Shown: positions 1 through 9,900 of the stretch, one piece after another
How the letters are laid out: every line of letters starts with the position of its first letter
Numbering within the stretch: the stretch's first letter is position 1
Assembly (NCBI GenBank): GCA_963747535.1
Contig: CAVVFX010000020.1
Span: forward strand, 558,001 to 622,000
DNA length: 64,000 nt
Direction: 5' to 3'
From: CAVVFX01 sp963747535
Lineage (GTDB): Bacteria; Acidobacteriota; Terriglobia; Bryobacterales; Bryobacteraceae
Notes under the pieces: generated by a model
Databases searched by the model: none
The model's input: only the letters and a program-made list of their open reading frames with translations
Told to the model about the DNA's origin: nothing
Made by a program: the position numbers and the translations under genes

Positions 1-73
1 CCTCAAATAAGTTTTCACGCCGTTCCGGTTTCTCGCTTCGATTTGCGCCTGAAGAATCGAGGAGATAGAAACA

Positions 74-1321
74 ATGAACAGCTCAAGGTTCTACGTGTCG
101 CTCGTTAGTTTGCTGACGGCCTTCGCCGCCTCAGCCCAAATGCCCAGCTATACCGTCACCGACCTCGGCCCGGTAGGGCCATTTGGCCAACCTTTCAACG
201 TATCCAACAATAGTCTGGCGGCCGGCGATGCCCTCATGGGGAATAACTACCATTCCATCCTGTGGTATCGGGGACAGCAGATCGACATCGGAAAGTTCGG
301 CTTCGGAGGACCGAACAGCGTCTCGTATAGTGTCAACGTCCGGGCCCAGGTTGTGGGCCAGGCGGAAACCTCCGTGCCCGATCCTTACGGGGAAGACTTC
401 TGCGGCTTCGGCACTAATCTCGTCTGTCTGCCTTACATCTGGCAAAACGGGTTGATGATTCCGCTCCCCACGCTGAGGGGTAAGAGCGGCGTCGCCAATT
501 GGATCAACGCCCAAGGCCAGATCGTGGGAGCTGCGGAGAATACGGCATGGGACTATGCCTGCCCGCCGCCCCAAAGGTTTCAGTTCCGGCCCGTCATGTG
601 GGTCAATGGCACGATTCAGGAACTCCCTCTAGTCAACGGCGACCCGGTCGGAATCGCCTACTCGATCAATGACAACGGCCAGATCGCAGGCGCCTCGGGG
701 CAATGCTCGACGTACAGCCCGTATTATCTGGCCAACATCGTGCCGACGCATGCCCTGCTCTGGCAAAATGGCGCGGTGACCGATCTCGGCAGTCTCGGGG
801 GGACCGGTAAGTTTGGCGGCAACATCGCCTTCGCTGTCAATAATAAAGGCCAGGTAGTCGGCAATTCCGACCTCACCGGGGACACGGCGAACCACGGGTT
901 TATCTGGCAGAATGGGCATATGACGGATATGGGGATGCTTCCCGGCGACGTCGGTAGCGCCAGCCTCGCGATCAACGACATCGGCGACGTAGTCGGTGTG
1001 TCTTTGGACCAGAATTTCAACGTGCGTGGATTCGTCTGGAGAAACAATGCGATGGTGGACCTCAACAGCCTCGTTCCTCCCGATTCGCCCTTGTACATCG
1101 AACTGGCCTGTTCCATCAACGCACGCGGCGAAATCGTCGGTCAGGGCATCGACAAGACGACCGGCGAGCTTCGCGGCTACATGTTAACCCCGGGCGCCGG
1201 ACCAGCCAATGGAAGCATTTCGCCGGCTTTGCGAGAGGGGCCGCGTCCGGCGGTGCTTCCCGAAGACGTCCCGCGATCGCACGTTGGCAGGTTCGGAATT
1301 CGGTCTGTGGAATCCAGGTGA
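74..1321 (+). CDS. Exported HAF-repeat protein
   Basis: The 415-residue product begins with a Sec signal peptide (about residues 1-21, hydrophobic core then ASA-Q). The rest holds about six copies of the degenerate repeat known from the HAF family of extracellular repeats: an aromatic/aliphatic pair, WxNG, then a hydrophobic stretch ending LGxLGG. The clearest copies read LLWQNGAVTDLGSLGG and FIWQNGHMTDMGMLPG, separated by segments of the type INDNGQIAG or VNNKGQVVG. The family is predicted to be secreted and of unknown function. An AGGAGA Shine-Dalgarno at 60-65 supports the ATG at 74. The last 40 residues after GYMLTP lose the repeat and look unrelated to it; no sorting signal is visible. 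Confidence 0.85.
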   Translation: MNSSRFYVSLVSLLTAFAASAQMPSYTVTDLGPVGPFGQPFNVSNNSLAAGDALMGNNYHSILWYRGQQIDIGKFGFGGPNSVSYSVNVRAQVVGQAETSVPDPYGEDFCGFGTNLVCLPYIWQNGLMIPLPTLRGKSGVANWINAQGQIVGAAENTAWDYACPPPQRFQFRPVMWVNGTIQELPLVNGDPVGIAYSINDNGQIAGASGQCSTYSPYYLANIVPTHALLWQNGAVTDLGSLGGTGKFGGNIAFAVNNKGQVVGNSDLTGDTANHGFIWQNGHMTDMGMLPGDVGSASLAINDIGDVVGVSLDQNFNVRGFVWRNNAMVDLNSLVPPDSPLYIELACSINARGEIVGQGIDKTTGELRGYMLTPGAGPANGSISPALREGPRPAVLPEDVPRSHVGRFGIRSVESR

Positions 1322-1340
1322 CGCATCGTCAGGACTAAAT

Positions 1341-1379
1341 CGACCGCCGAAGTCGACCTCTCCGTTGTTTCGGCGGTCG
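1341..1379 (+). terminator. Possible terminator stem-loop after the HAF gene
   Basis: An 11-bp perfect stem (1341-1351 with 1369-1379) with a 17-nt loop starts 20 nt after the HAF stop codon. There is no T-run behind it, so intrinsic termination is only possible. Confidence 0.35.
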
Positions 1380-1581
1380 GATTCCGTTCGTGCCGTGATG
1401 AGCGGACCGATGGTACTCGAGTAGCCGATCGCTGGGACTGGTCGCAAAATACCGGCCAAAGGACCGAGCGAGGGGCTCTCTCAGAGGAGGCGCTGGAGTC
1501 GTCATGAAATAAGTAGCATTGCTCCAAATTGAACTTCCGTCAAAGTCGCGATTCGAGACGAGTCGGCATCATCAGATTGAT

Positions 1582-1724
1582 CCTCCGCGTCCTCGGCGGT
1601 TCTCGGCGTCTCTGCGTTTAAGATTTCACGTGGGGCTCCAGGCTCCCTGATGGGTACATGAGCCAGCCTATCCAGGCGCTGACTTTTAACGCGGAGAAGC
1701 CGAGAACCGCCGAGGACGCAGAGG
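1582..1724. repeat. Long imperfect inverted repeat, GC-rich arms
   Basis: Two arms of about 38-39 bases (1582-1619 and 1687-1724) are reverse complements of each other with about five mismatches. The central part of both arms is CTCGGCGGTTCTCGG or its complement. The element lies in a 670-base stretch (1322-1995) in which I see no gene, and it could fold into a long hairpin if transcribed. Confidence 0.75.
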
Positions 1725-1995
1725 GATTCCCGTGGATAGGCTTCCATTTCTTTTTTCGTTCGAGTTGTCTCGCCTACCTCAAGGCGCTCACGCCACCGGA
1801 TAAGTCTCTCAGGGTTTGCTAACGGAGTTCTTCTTGGCCAGATGGCTGCTCAACGGGCGGTCGCACGTTGGACGCTTTAGCTCGGAACCACTTGCCCCAT
1901 GGGATTTTCAAGCGGCACTGCAAGTGGGACGCACACGATCGCGCCACGTTACGAAGACACTGTCTCGTATACAATACACTTGAGGAGAAGAGCTC

Positions 1996-2124
1996 ATGCT
2001 CAGAACACAGCAAGGTTTACTGTGGACGGCTGCCCTCATCGGTTCGACTGTCGGAGTACGATCAGGGCGGCCTCACCTCTGCGATCTACGTACAGGGACC
2101 CGCGGGAACCGGCCCCGTTTCTAA
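1996..2124 (+). pseudogene. Possible gene remnant: ribosome-binding site and signal peptide only
   Basis: A good Shine-Dalgarno (GAGGAG, 1982-1987) stands 8 nt before ATG 1996. The first 20 or so residues read like a signal peptide (MLRTQQGLLWTAALIGSTVG), but the frame becomes Arg/Pro-rich and stops at 2124. In the neighbouring frame a Gly/Pro-rich reading continues to about 2245. This suggests the 5' end of an exported-protein gene that was frameshifted or truncated. I do not recognise a family. It may also be chance. Confidence 0.3.
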
Positions 2125-2313
2125 GGCTCGGGCTCCCGGTGCGGGTCCTCAACTGTTTGGAGGCGCGGACGGGAAGCCCCGTCTGACGGACACGACCGAG
2201 GTGAGGCTTTTCGTGCCGTGCGGATTTGGCACGGCCCCACATTAGAGTACGATCAAGAAACGGCGCCCCGGATCGCTTTAGCTCGGGCGCTTCAGAAGCA
2301 AGGAGAAATGTCG

Positions 2314-3536
2314 ATGAAATTGGCGAAAGCGCCGTTGCTTTTCATCCTGGCGTCGGTGGCGGCCTGGGCCCAGGTCAATGTGGGCGAACAGAAGCCCGAA
2401 GCCAGCCTGCCCTTCACCATGACCACGGTGGCCACCTTTAAACTGCCCTGGCGGCTGGCCTTCCTGCCTGATGGCCGCATGCTGATCACCGAAAAGGTCG
2501 GGCCGGTTTGGCTGGTATCCCAGAAGGGAGAGAAGATTCAGGTGGGCAATACGCCCCCCGTCTATTGGCAGGGCCAGAGCGGCATGCTTGGCGTCTTCCT
2601 CTCGCCACATTACGCCACCGACCAGAGTATCTATCTCACTTATGCCGAGCCGGGTGACTATGGCGGAGGTCTGGCGCTTGCGCGCGCCAAGCTGAACGCC
2701 ACCGCCACCTCGGCTAAACTCGAAAACTTCGAGGTGCTGTGGCGCCAGATGCCCAAAGGCAAGGGCGGCCAGGAAGGCGCGCAGATCGCCTTCTCGCCCG
2801 ACGGCAAGTATCTGTTCCTCTCGGTTGGCGACCGCCAGCGCATGACCCCCGCCCAGGATCCGGACCAGCCCGAAGGCAAGATCCTGCGCCTGACGCTGGA
2901 TGGCAAACCAGCCCCCGGCAATCCCAACTTCGGCAAAACCGGCGCTGCCACCATTCCCCTGATCGATCCGCCCCAGTGACACCGAAGCCGCCAAGACCGC
3001 GAAGGTGGTAAGCACCTATACTTTTCCCGGCCCGAACCTGACGCCGGCCGAAACCTGGGCCAGCGGCGTCCGCACGCCTTACGGCCTGGCGTTTTCGCCC
3101 ACCGGCGAATTGTGGGAGGTCGAGCATGGTCCGCGCGGCGGCGACGAACTGAACCTGATCGAGAAGGGCAAGAATTATGGCTGGCCGCTCGTCTCCTATG
3201 GCAAGAACTATAACGGCGTGCCCATTCCCAAGCCCGACACGCGGCCCGACCTGGCGAAGCCGGTGCTCTATTGGGTGCCGGTGATCGCGCCGGGCAATCT
3301 GATGTTCTACCACGGCACCCAGACCTTCCCGCAATGGAACGGCAACGGCTTCATCAGCGGCCTGGCGACCATGACGCTCAACCGCATCATCTTTGACGGC
3401 CATGGCGGCGCCAAAACCGCCGAGCGCTGGGATCGTGGGCCACCGCATCCGCGATGTGGAAGAAGGCCCCGATGGCTCGCTGTGGATGCTGGAAGACGCC
3501 AATCCCGGCGCCCTGTTCCATGTGACACCCAAGTGA
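2314..3536 (+). pseudogene. PQQ-dependent sugar (aldose/sorbosone-type) dehydrogenase, two frameshifts
   Basis: Read across three frames this is one complete soluble PQQ-dependent glucose/sorbosone dehydrogenase (GSDH) beta-propeller. Frame 1 (2314-2974) carries a signal peptide ending AAWAQ and the motif LAFLPDGRMLITEK. Frame 2 (about 2975-3434) carries VEHGPRGGDELN and KNYGWPLVSYGKNYNG. Frame 3 (3435-3536) gives the family C-terminus ending ALFHVTPK and stop. The first break is one extra C in the run 2971-2974; the second is one extra base near 3434. Start 2314 is preferred over 2308 because AGGAG at 2301-2305 is then 8 nt away. The enzyme would oxidise sugars in the periplasm and pass electrons to a quinone or cytochrome. 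Both lesions are single-base insertions, so sequencing error is as likely as true decay. Confidence 0.8.
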
Positions 3537-3565
3537 TCACTTCGCGCCAAGTACACTGTTTACAG

Positions 3566-3628
3566 CGACTCCCTAACGGTCGCGGCTCAGATCGGTTTGG
3601 TTACCGAGCCGCGAGCGTTAGGGAGTCG
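3566..3628. repeat. Palindromic repeat, CCCTAACGGTCGCGGCTC family
   Basis: Two 23-base arms (3566-3588 and 3606-3628) match as reverse complements at 22 of 23 positions around a 17-nt centre. Half-copies of the same arm lie at 54451-54472 and 61145-61166. The position 30 nt after the dehydrogenase stop would let it act as a transcript-end hairpin. Confidence 0.8.
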
Positions 3629-3999
3629 GCGGTCCCGACCATCCCGCTGCAGCCGCTTCGGAGCACTCGTGATGGCACTTCTGGTCCATTCCGCTACTTC
3701 GCGCATTTTGGCGCTTTCATCACAGCCACATACGCGGCTCGCCTCCAAAAACACTTGCCCTCGCGTGCCAACCTGGAATCAGATGAGCCAACGTGCCGTC
3801 AGGAGCGTTCATTTGTGGCAAACTTACTTTCCTACATCGCCTCGCCTTTTTCGCCATCCATGCACAATCGTGCACAAAGGCAAAACCCCAAGGGTTCCGG
3901 CCTCTGCCTTTAACCCTAAGCAATTGCAGCTACTTAGGAAAAATTGGGTTCGTATCGCAAAACGGTTGCGAGTTTCAACGTTCAACCCGGCTCCGAATC
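3629..3999. other. Intergenic stretch without a recognisable gene
   Basis: About 370 bases between the palindrome and the end of the sugar-binding protein gene. Open frames cross it on both strands, but none has a plausible ribosome-binding site, family resemblance or signal peptide. Confidence 0.5.
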
Positions 4000-4968
4000 C
4001 TATTTCAGATAGCGGTCCAAATCCGGGAAGAGCCGCGCGTGGATAACCGGGTTCTCCAGATTGTCTTTCGTGACCACCACCGCCGGCAGGCTCTGGATCC
4101 GCTCCACCGTTCCGCCGTTCAGCTTACTGACCGCGGCCTTCACTGTCTTGTACCCCATATCGAAAGGGTTCTGCGTGACCAGCGAATCGATAACGCCATC
4201 CTTCAAACCGGCTATCAATGCCGGACTCGAGTCGAACCCCACCAGCTTGACCTTACTCTCAGCGCTGGAGAGCGCCCGGGCAGCCCCCACCGTGCTCGAT
4301 TCGTTCGAACCGAACATCGCATCCAGATCAGGGAACGCCGTGAGCATGTTCTCGGCCACCGTCATCGACTTTGCCACGTCCGCCATACCATACCGTTTGT
4401 CGACGATCCGGATGTCCGGATAGGCTTGCTTGATCCGGTCCTCGAAGCCTTGCTCGCGCGCCATAGTGGACGCCGACCCTGGCTGGCACGCAACTTCCGC
4501 GATCTTGCCCTTCCCGTGCAGAATCGCTCCCATGCGGTCTGCGGCCAACTGCCCGGCCGCGTAGTTGTCGGTCGCGATCTGGGCCACAAAGTTCCGGGTG
4601 TCCACCGGCGAATCCCAGATGATCACCGGTATCCCGGCGGCGGCAGCCCGGTCGACGGAGTTCGCCAGCGCCTTCCGGTCGATGGGCGCCAGGGCCAGCG
4701 CGTCCACGTGCCGGTTGATCATGTTTTCGACAATCTCCAACTCGCCGCTGAAATCGGATTCGGTAGCAGGGCCGTTCCAGATAATATCGACATTCTCCTC
4801 CTGGGCAGCCTTCATGGCGCCGGCGTGCGCCGACACCCAATAAACGTGCGACCGCCCCATCGGCACTACGGCGATCTGTTTCTTGGTAGTCCGGTTGCAC
4901 GAGACCAGGCACGACGCGAGGCAGGAAGTCAGTATGACGAAAGCCAGACCTGACGGCAGTTGCTTCAT
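4000..4968 (-). CDS. Sugar ABC transporter substrate-binding lipoprotein
   Basis: A 322-residue periplasmic binding protein of the ribose/galactose type (Peripla_BP_4 family). The N-terminus is a lipoprotein signal with two possible lipoboxes (LASC, LVSC). Family features seen are the opening IAVVPMGRSHVYW, ENMINRHVDALALAPID, a hinge region around VIIWDSP, and FGSNESSTVGAARAL near two thirds. The start at 4968 is chosen because its ATG overlaps the stop of the aldo/keto reductase gene in an ATGA, which implies coupled translation. No permease or ATPase gene is nearby, so the protein either serves a transporter encoded elsewhere or is a sensor. The ligand is unknown. Confidence 0.88.
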   Translation of the reverse strand: MKQLPSGLAFVILTSCLASCLVSCNRTTKKQIAVVPMGRSHVYWVSAHAGAMKAAQEENVDIIWNGPATESDFSGELEIVENMINRHVDALALAPIDRKALANSVDRAAAAGIPVIIWDSPVDTRNFVAQIATDNYAAGQLAADRMGAILHGKGKIAEVACQPGSASTMAREQGFEDRIKQAYPDIRIVDKRYGMADVAKSMTVAENMLTAFPDLDAMFGSNESSTVGAARALSSAESKVKLVGFDSSPALIAGLKDGVIDSLVTQNPFDMGYKTVKAAVSKLNGGTVERIQSLPAVVVTKDNLENPVIHARLFPDLDRYLK

Positions 4969-5834
4969 CCGCGAACGCTCGCCGCCGGGATCTTCTTCAC
5001 CAGGTCGCCCAGTTCGACGACACTTTCCGCGCCGATCGTGAACGCATCGATCTGGTCGTGTGCCAGCGCGAACTGCAGGCATTCATCGGGTTTGGAACGT
5101 AGCCGTCCGGCGCCAAGAATCTTCATTCCGATGACGCCTTTGCCTGCCGACTTCATGTCCGCGAGAAGATTCAGGATGGTCTGCGGATCGGCATCCATGG
5201 CTACCTTGGCCGGGTTGATGCGCGCCAGATCGACCTCGCACCAGGGACTCTGCAACGCCGCTTTCATCGCATCGAAGCTGTGGCATGACGTGCCGTGCGT
5301 TCGGACGATGCCCTTCTCCTGAGCTTCCGACAGGACCTCCATCGCGCCTTTTTTCTTCTCGGGCCAGTCGCCGTCGGTCATGGCGTGAAGCAGCACGATG
5401 TCGATGTAGTCGGTGCCGATCTCGCGGCGGAAGCGGTCCAGATCCTCTCGCATTTCCTTGGCCGTGGTGGAATGCGTCTTGGTCATGATCGCAACCTTGT
5501 CGCGCTTCACTTCTTTGAGCGCGGCCTTCATGTGCAAGTGCGTGCCATACTGGTCCGCCGAGTCCCAGAAGGTGAGACCGTGGTCGTAGCCGAACTTGAA
5601 AAGATCGGCCAGGCCCTGCACACCGAGCTTCCGGGTCTGGTTGGTGCTTCCTCCCACGCCATTGGTCCCCGTGCCCATAGCGAGGCGGCTGACTTCGATG
5701 CCGCGGGGCCCAAGTTTGACGCGGTCAGCAGCCTGTTTAGCCGCAGTCCCCGCAAAAAGGTGGTGAGGAAAGTTCTGTAAGGCAGCGAGGCCGGTCGCGC
5801 CCCGGAGGAAGAAATCCCGACGGTTCATGGCCAC
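4965..5834 (-). CDS. Tat-exported aldo/keto reductase
   Basis: A 289-residue aldo/keto reductase preceded by a twin-arginine signal (NRRDFFLRGATGLAAL). The usual catalytic tetrad can be placed: Asp91 and Tyr96 in WDSADQYG, Lys119 in MTKTH, and His150 in DIVLLH. NAD(P)H-dependent reduction or oxidation of a sugar or other carbonyl is expected, but the export signal points to the periplasm, as in other acidobacterial and planctomycetal members. It is the first gene of a two-gene unit with the sugar-binding lipoprotein (4-nt overlap), suggesting the bound ligand and the enzyme substrate are related. The substrate cannot be read from the sequence. Confidence 0.87.
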   Translation of the reverse strand: MAMNRRDFFLRGATGLAALQNFPHHLFAGTAAKQAADRVKLGPRGIEVSRLAMGTGTNGVGGSTNQTRKLGVQGLADLFKFGYDHGLTFWDSADQYGTHLHMKAALKEVKRDKVAIMTKTHSTTAKEMREDLDRFRREIGTDYIDIVLLHAMTDGDWPEKKKGAMEVLSEAQEKGIVRTHGTSCHSFDAMKAALQSPWCEVDLARINPAKVAMDADPQTILNLLADMKSAGKGVIGMKILGAGRLRSKPDECLQFALAHDQIDAFTIGAESVVELGDLVKKIPAASVRG

Positions 5835-5888
5835 TATGATACGAAACCATAGGGCTGCTTCGCTGAGTTTGCGGGACGGCTAGCCTCG

Positions 5889-6887
5889 TCAGAAAAGCGA
5901 CATCTGCTCCGTCGGTGGCAGCCGGTAGTGAAAACGGAGTGACTCGGCTTCTTCGATCTGGTTCCAGTGCTCGCAGATCCAGGCGAGTTCGCGGGCGCAA
6001 TCCGCCGTCGAAATATCGGAATCGAGCAGACCGTAAAGCAGTTCGTAAGCCTCGGCGAATCGCCGGGCCGAAATCAGTTTTCGCGCGTGCGCGAGCGATT
6101 TGGGAGTCTCGATCACCTTGACGGGCTCGGAGGTGACCAGCGTCGAAGTGCGACCTCTTGGAATGACCATGGACGCCAATTTCGATGCCGGGGAATCCAG
6201 CACTAACAAGCACCGGCGCGCCGCCAACAGATCATGGATCGCCCGGCAGTTCTGCTCGACCGTACCGTCCAGCGTCAGACCGAGCTGCACCCCAAGTTCG
6301 CCTACGATCTGCGCCAGGCTGCGGTCCTGACACGGAATCCAGAGTACGGCTTCAAATTCCTGGCCGGCTTCTTTCACAAATCGCGATGCGTCCTCGCCGC
6401 TGGTTCTCAGCGTGCCGGGCTGGTCCGCCAGAATCGCGTACAGATCCTCGAGATCGCGGGAGAAAGTCGGGTTCAGAACCTGGGCAGTCCCCGCCTCCCG
6501 ATGCCAGATCCAGCGCTTCAGGAGACGCATGGCGGTCAGGTGATTAGGCATTGCGTCAATAAAGTTCCGGCGGCGCAAGAGTAGCGGAAAAGGGCAATCG
6601 CCAAGCAGCATGCTGAGCAATTCCACGCCGGCTCGACGTGTTTCGTCGAAGAGTATCGGCTCCCACCGTTCGCGCGGCCAGCGAGTGGGCCAGGAGGCTT
6701 CCGACAATAATAAAACCAGTACATCGGAGGCCAATCCTTCTTCAGCCTTGGCCAGTAAATCCTGGCCTGGAGCGATCAGGCCTTCATCGGCCGAACAGGT
6801 TATATTGCACCCGGCTACCAGGAATTGCGCCAGGTCGCGGGCAAAGTCGTGGTCCGGTTCGGCGTGCGCCAGGAAGATGTTTTTCAG
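5889..6887 (-). CDS. TIR-domain protein with degenerate NB-ARC-like region
   Basis: The reading frame opens with a TIR-like fold: KNIFLAHAEPDHDFARDLA (strand A), DVLVLLLSEASWP and then the W-x3-E type segment PRERWEPI expected to hold the catalytic Glu. The second half resembles an NB-ARC ATPase: EFEAVLWIPCQDRSLAQI, a Walker B-like CLLVLDSP, and a sensor-like RTSTLVTSEP. No P-loop (GxxxxGKS/T) is present. The C-terminus is helical and TPR-like. The TIR start lies upstream of the first ATG/GTG/TTG codon: a TTG at 6734 would cut away a third of the domain, so I extend to a CTG at 6887; no clear Shine-Dalgarno is seen. TIR enzymes cleave NAD in bacterial immunity, and that role here is inference. 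Confidence 0.65.
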   Translation of the reverse strand: MKNIFLAHAEPDHDFARDLAQFLVAGCNITCSADEGLIAPGQDLLAKAEEGLASDVLVLLLSEASWPTRWPRERWEPILFDETRRAGVELLSMLLGDCPFPLLLRRRNFIDAMPNHLTAMRLLKRWIWHREAGTAQVLNPTFSRDLEDLYAILADQPGTLRTSGEDASRFVKEAGQEFEAVLWIPCQDRSLAQIVGELGVQLGLTLDGTVEQNCRAIHDLLAARRCLLVLDSPASKLASMVIPRGRTSTLVTSEPVKVIETPKSLAHARKLISARRFAEAYELLYGLLDSDISTADCARELAWICEHWNQIEEAESLRFHYRLPPTEQMSLF

Positions 6888-6908
6888 AACTACTATTTTA
6901 ACGTTGGC

Positions 6909-6946
6909 AAAAAGTCGGGCCGGCCATCGCTTTGACGGCCGGCCCG
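6909..6946 (-). terminator. Intrinsic terminator of the Oar-like receptor gene
   Basis: On the minus strand a perfect 10-bp GC stem (6937-6946 with 6916-6925) is followed within a few bases by five Ts (6913-6909). It begins 30 nt after the receptor stop codon and ends just before the TIR protein gene, separating the two transcripts. Confidence 0.8.
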
Positions 6947-6976
6947 GTCAGACTGAAGTCTGTCACACATGAAGAG

Positions 6977-9900
6977 TTAGAAGGAGCCCCGTATGCCAAT
7001 CTGGATGACGCGCGGGAAGTTCGCCTGCAGGGCGATTTGTCCGAACGAAGAGGAACCGAGTTCATTACCGGTATTCGAACTGTCGGCGCCCGGCGCGTAG
7101 AATTGTGGCGTGTTGGTCAGGTTGAAGACTTCCAACCGGAACTGGCCCTTGTATCGCTCCGTGCCGAAACTCTTGAACAGCGAGAAGTCGGTGCTCGCCA
7201 TGCCGGGACCGCGCACGGGAATAGTGCGAGACACGTTTCCATAGGTATACTGACCCGCGGTAGAAAACGCCGCCGGGTTCAAGTAGTCGTACAAGCGCGA
7301 CTCGAGGGAGCCGGAAGTGGCTGCCGAAATGCCCGTGGCATTGGGCCGCTGTACGCTGGTGCCGATCGCCGAGTTTAAATTGCTCTGATAAATGGCCATC
7401 GGGAAGCCGGTCTGCATGGTAATGACTGCGTTGATGGCCCAGCCCCCGACCGCCAGGTCCATCAGGCGGCTGCCGGACAGGAACTTCTGTCCTCTGCCAA
7501 ACGGCAACTGGTAGTTGATGGAGGAGGTCCAGCGGCCAGGCGTGTTGATGGCCGCGAGCCCCCATTCCGCGGCGCGATTGTAGTTATCCTGCGAGTAGGC
7601 CTGCTGGTTATTGAAGGTAACACTCTGGCCGTTCGACTCATCCATGTTCTTCGACCAGGTATAACTGCTGAGTAGGTTGAGACCGTGGGTGAGCCGCTTC
7701 TGCACTTTCGCGTAAACCGAGTTGTACCGCGCGTGATTCTGGTCCGAGGAGTTCGACTGGTAGTTGATGGGACCATACTGCGGGAAGGGTAGCAGCAACT
7801 GAGACTCGGCGACTGTAGTCGACGCCAGGTTCAGGACGCCCCCGGCCGTGCCATAGAACGGGTTGGGCACCTTGTTGTTCAAAGCGCTGCCCATCGCCAG
7901 GTACTTATCCGGCAACTGGTTGATATTGATGACCGGTGTGCCCTGGATCAGGTTGTGTGTAACCGATCCGGAGTAACCCGTCGCCACTACGAAGCCACCG
8001 GGAAGTTCCCGTTGAACATCGAACGAATACTGATGGATTCGGGTGGAGTGGGCGCTGCCATCGAAAACGGTAAGGGTCTGGCCTCCGAGTCCGGCAGCGG
8101 CTCCGAGCGAGCTTCCGGAGGGCTGCAGAATCCCCGTAGGGAAGGGATCGGAAAGCGACCCCGAGGGACTTACGTTGTTGTTGATCGACGCAACGTACGG
8201 AGTGGAATTGGTATAGCCGATCGGTGTAAATGAGCCGAAGTAGTAGGGCGCCCAAAGCAACCCGTAACCTCCGCGGATGCTCGTCTTGGAATTCAGAGCG
8301 TACGCGGCGCCGACGCGCGGCGCGAATTTGTCCGAGTTGGGATGGGTCGCTGTCGTAAAGCCGTTGGTCCCCGCGTAAACGATCTCGCCGGGTGTGGCGA
8401 TGCCCGTTACTTGAGACTGAATGGGATTGACCGCCGTCGGATTAAATTGAACCAGCGAGTTAGTGGGCGACGACAGTCCGGTCTCGTAATCGTACCGGAC
8501 GCCGAAATTGATGGTCAGCTTCTTGTTGACGCGGAAGTCGTCCTGGACGAAGAAACCCCAGTAATGGACCTGTAACGAGATGGGATCCGCAGTCGCAACG
8601 CTGCCTGTCGAAGGGAAGCCCAGCAGCATGCTGGCAAGACTCGAGCCTGTTCCCGGGACCGTGGAGGTTGCGGAAGCGCCGGTGAATCCGTTAGTGAACG
8701 TGTACGCACCCGAATTAACGCCGCTCGTCAGTCCGGAAAGGTGAATGTCACGATAATCCATGCCCGTCTTCAGACTGTGACGGCCCATGAACTTCGAAAC
8801 CGTACCGGAAAAGCTATGCGAGTAATAAGAGTACTGAGTGAATGAGCCGGAGCCATAGCTTGACATGTCGCTCGACATGGTGATGGCCGGAAACGCGTCA
8901 TAGGGAAGCTGCGACACCAGAGACGAGGGGAAGCCCAGCCCGCCGGGTCCCAGGTTCATTCCCTGGCTCGCCAACTGATAAGTCCGGTTGGGATAGCGGT
9001 TGAAGCCCCATCGCAGGAAGACCACCGTGGTCGGCGAAGGCGTTAAGGTAGTGTTGGCCTGAGTGGCGTCCACGTGCCGGACCAGCATGCTTTGGTTCGG
9101 CGTGCCGGGATTGCTGTAGCCGAAATAGGGTGCGCTCTCTTCGCGGCTCCCGTAATGGAGGTAGGAGATACTGCCGCGCCACCACGATGTGATCTGCTGA
9201 TCGAGTTTGCTGGTGAACTGGTCGGCGCGGTCGTAAATTACCGCGGTCTTAAGATAATCGGGAGCGCCGTAATAAGCCGGCGTCTGGAGGGGCAGCGGAA
9301 AGTAGGATGCCAGCGCCAGGCCTACCGGGTTCAACATGCTCTGCGGGATGATGTTGTTCGGGAACGGAGTGCGGCTGGTCGGATTCGGATAGTACATTTG
9401 CTGTAACCCACCCGACTTGGCGAGGCTTTGGGAGAAATTGCCAACTTTTTCGAGGGCCGTAGGAACCGAATAAGAGGCGGTAGCCGCTTCGGTCTGACGA
9501 TAGGATTCGCCGCCAAACCAGAAGAACGTCTTGTTCTTGCCGTTGTATACCTTGGGAATCACCACGGGACCACCGATCGCAGCGCCATAGTTATAAAAGG
9601 GCTGATTGGCGATTGGGTTGTTCAACACGCCTGCGGCGTTGCGGCCTCCGGCGTCGGCGAAATAGGTGTTGGCCAGCCAAGGCTGCACCCAAGTGGAACC
9701 GAAGAAATCGCCATGCAAGGCGTTGGTGCCCGACTTGAGGAACAAGTTGAAAGTTCCGCCGCCTGTACGTCCCACCTCGGCGTCATAAGTGTTGATCTGA
9801 AGCTTGACCTCCTGCACGGCTTCAATCGTAGGGATGATCACGGCTTGATTAATCGAGTTCGAAATCGGAATACCATCGATCAGATAGTTGTTGCCTGCAA

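Noticed and set aside
3005..3913. 302-codon open frame as an independent gene
   Set aside because: Its first 140 codons are the middle of the sugar dehydrogenase; the rest runs through a palindrome and non-coding DNA.
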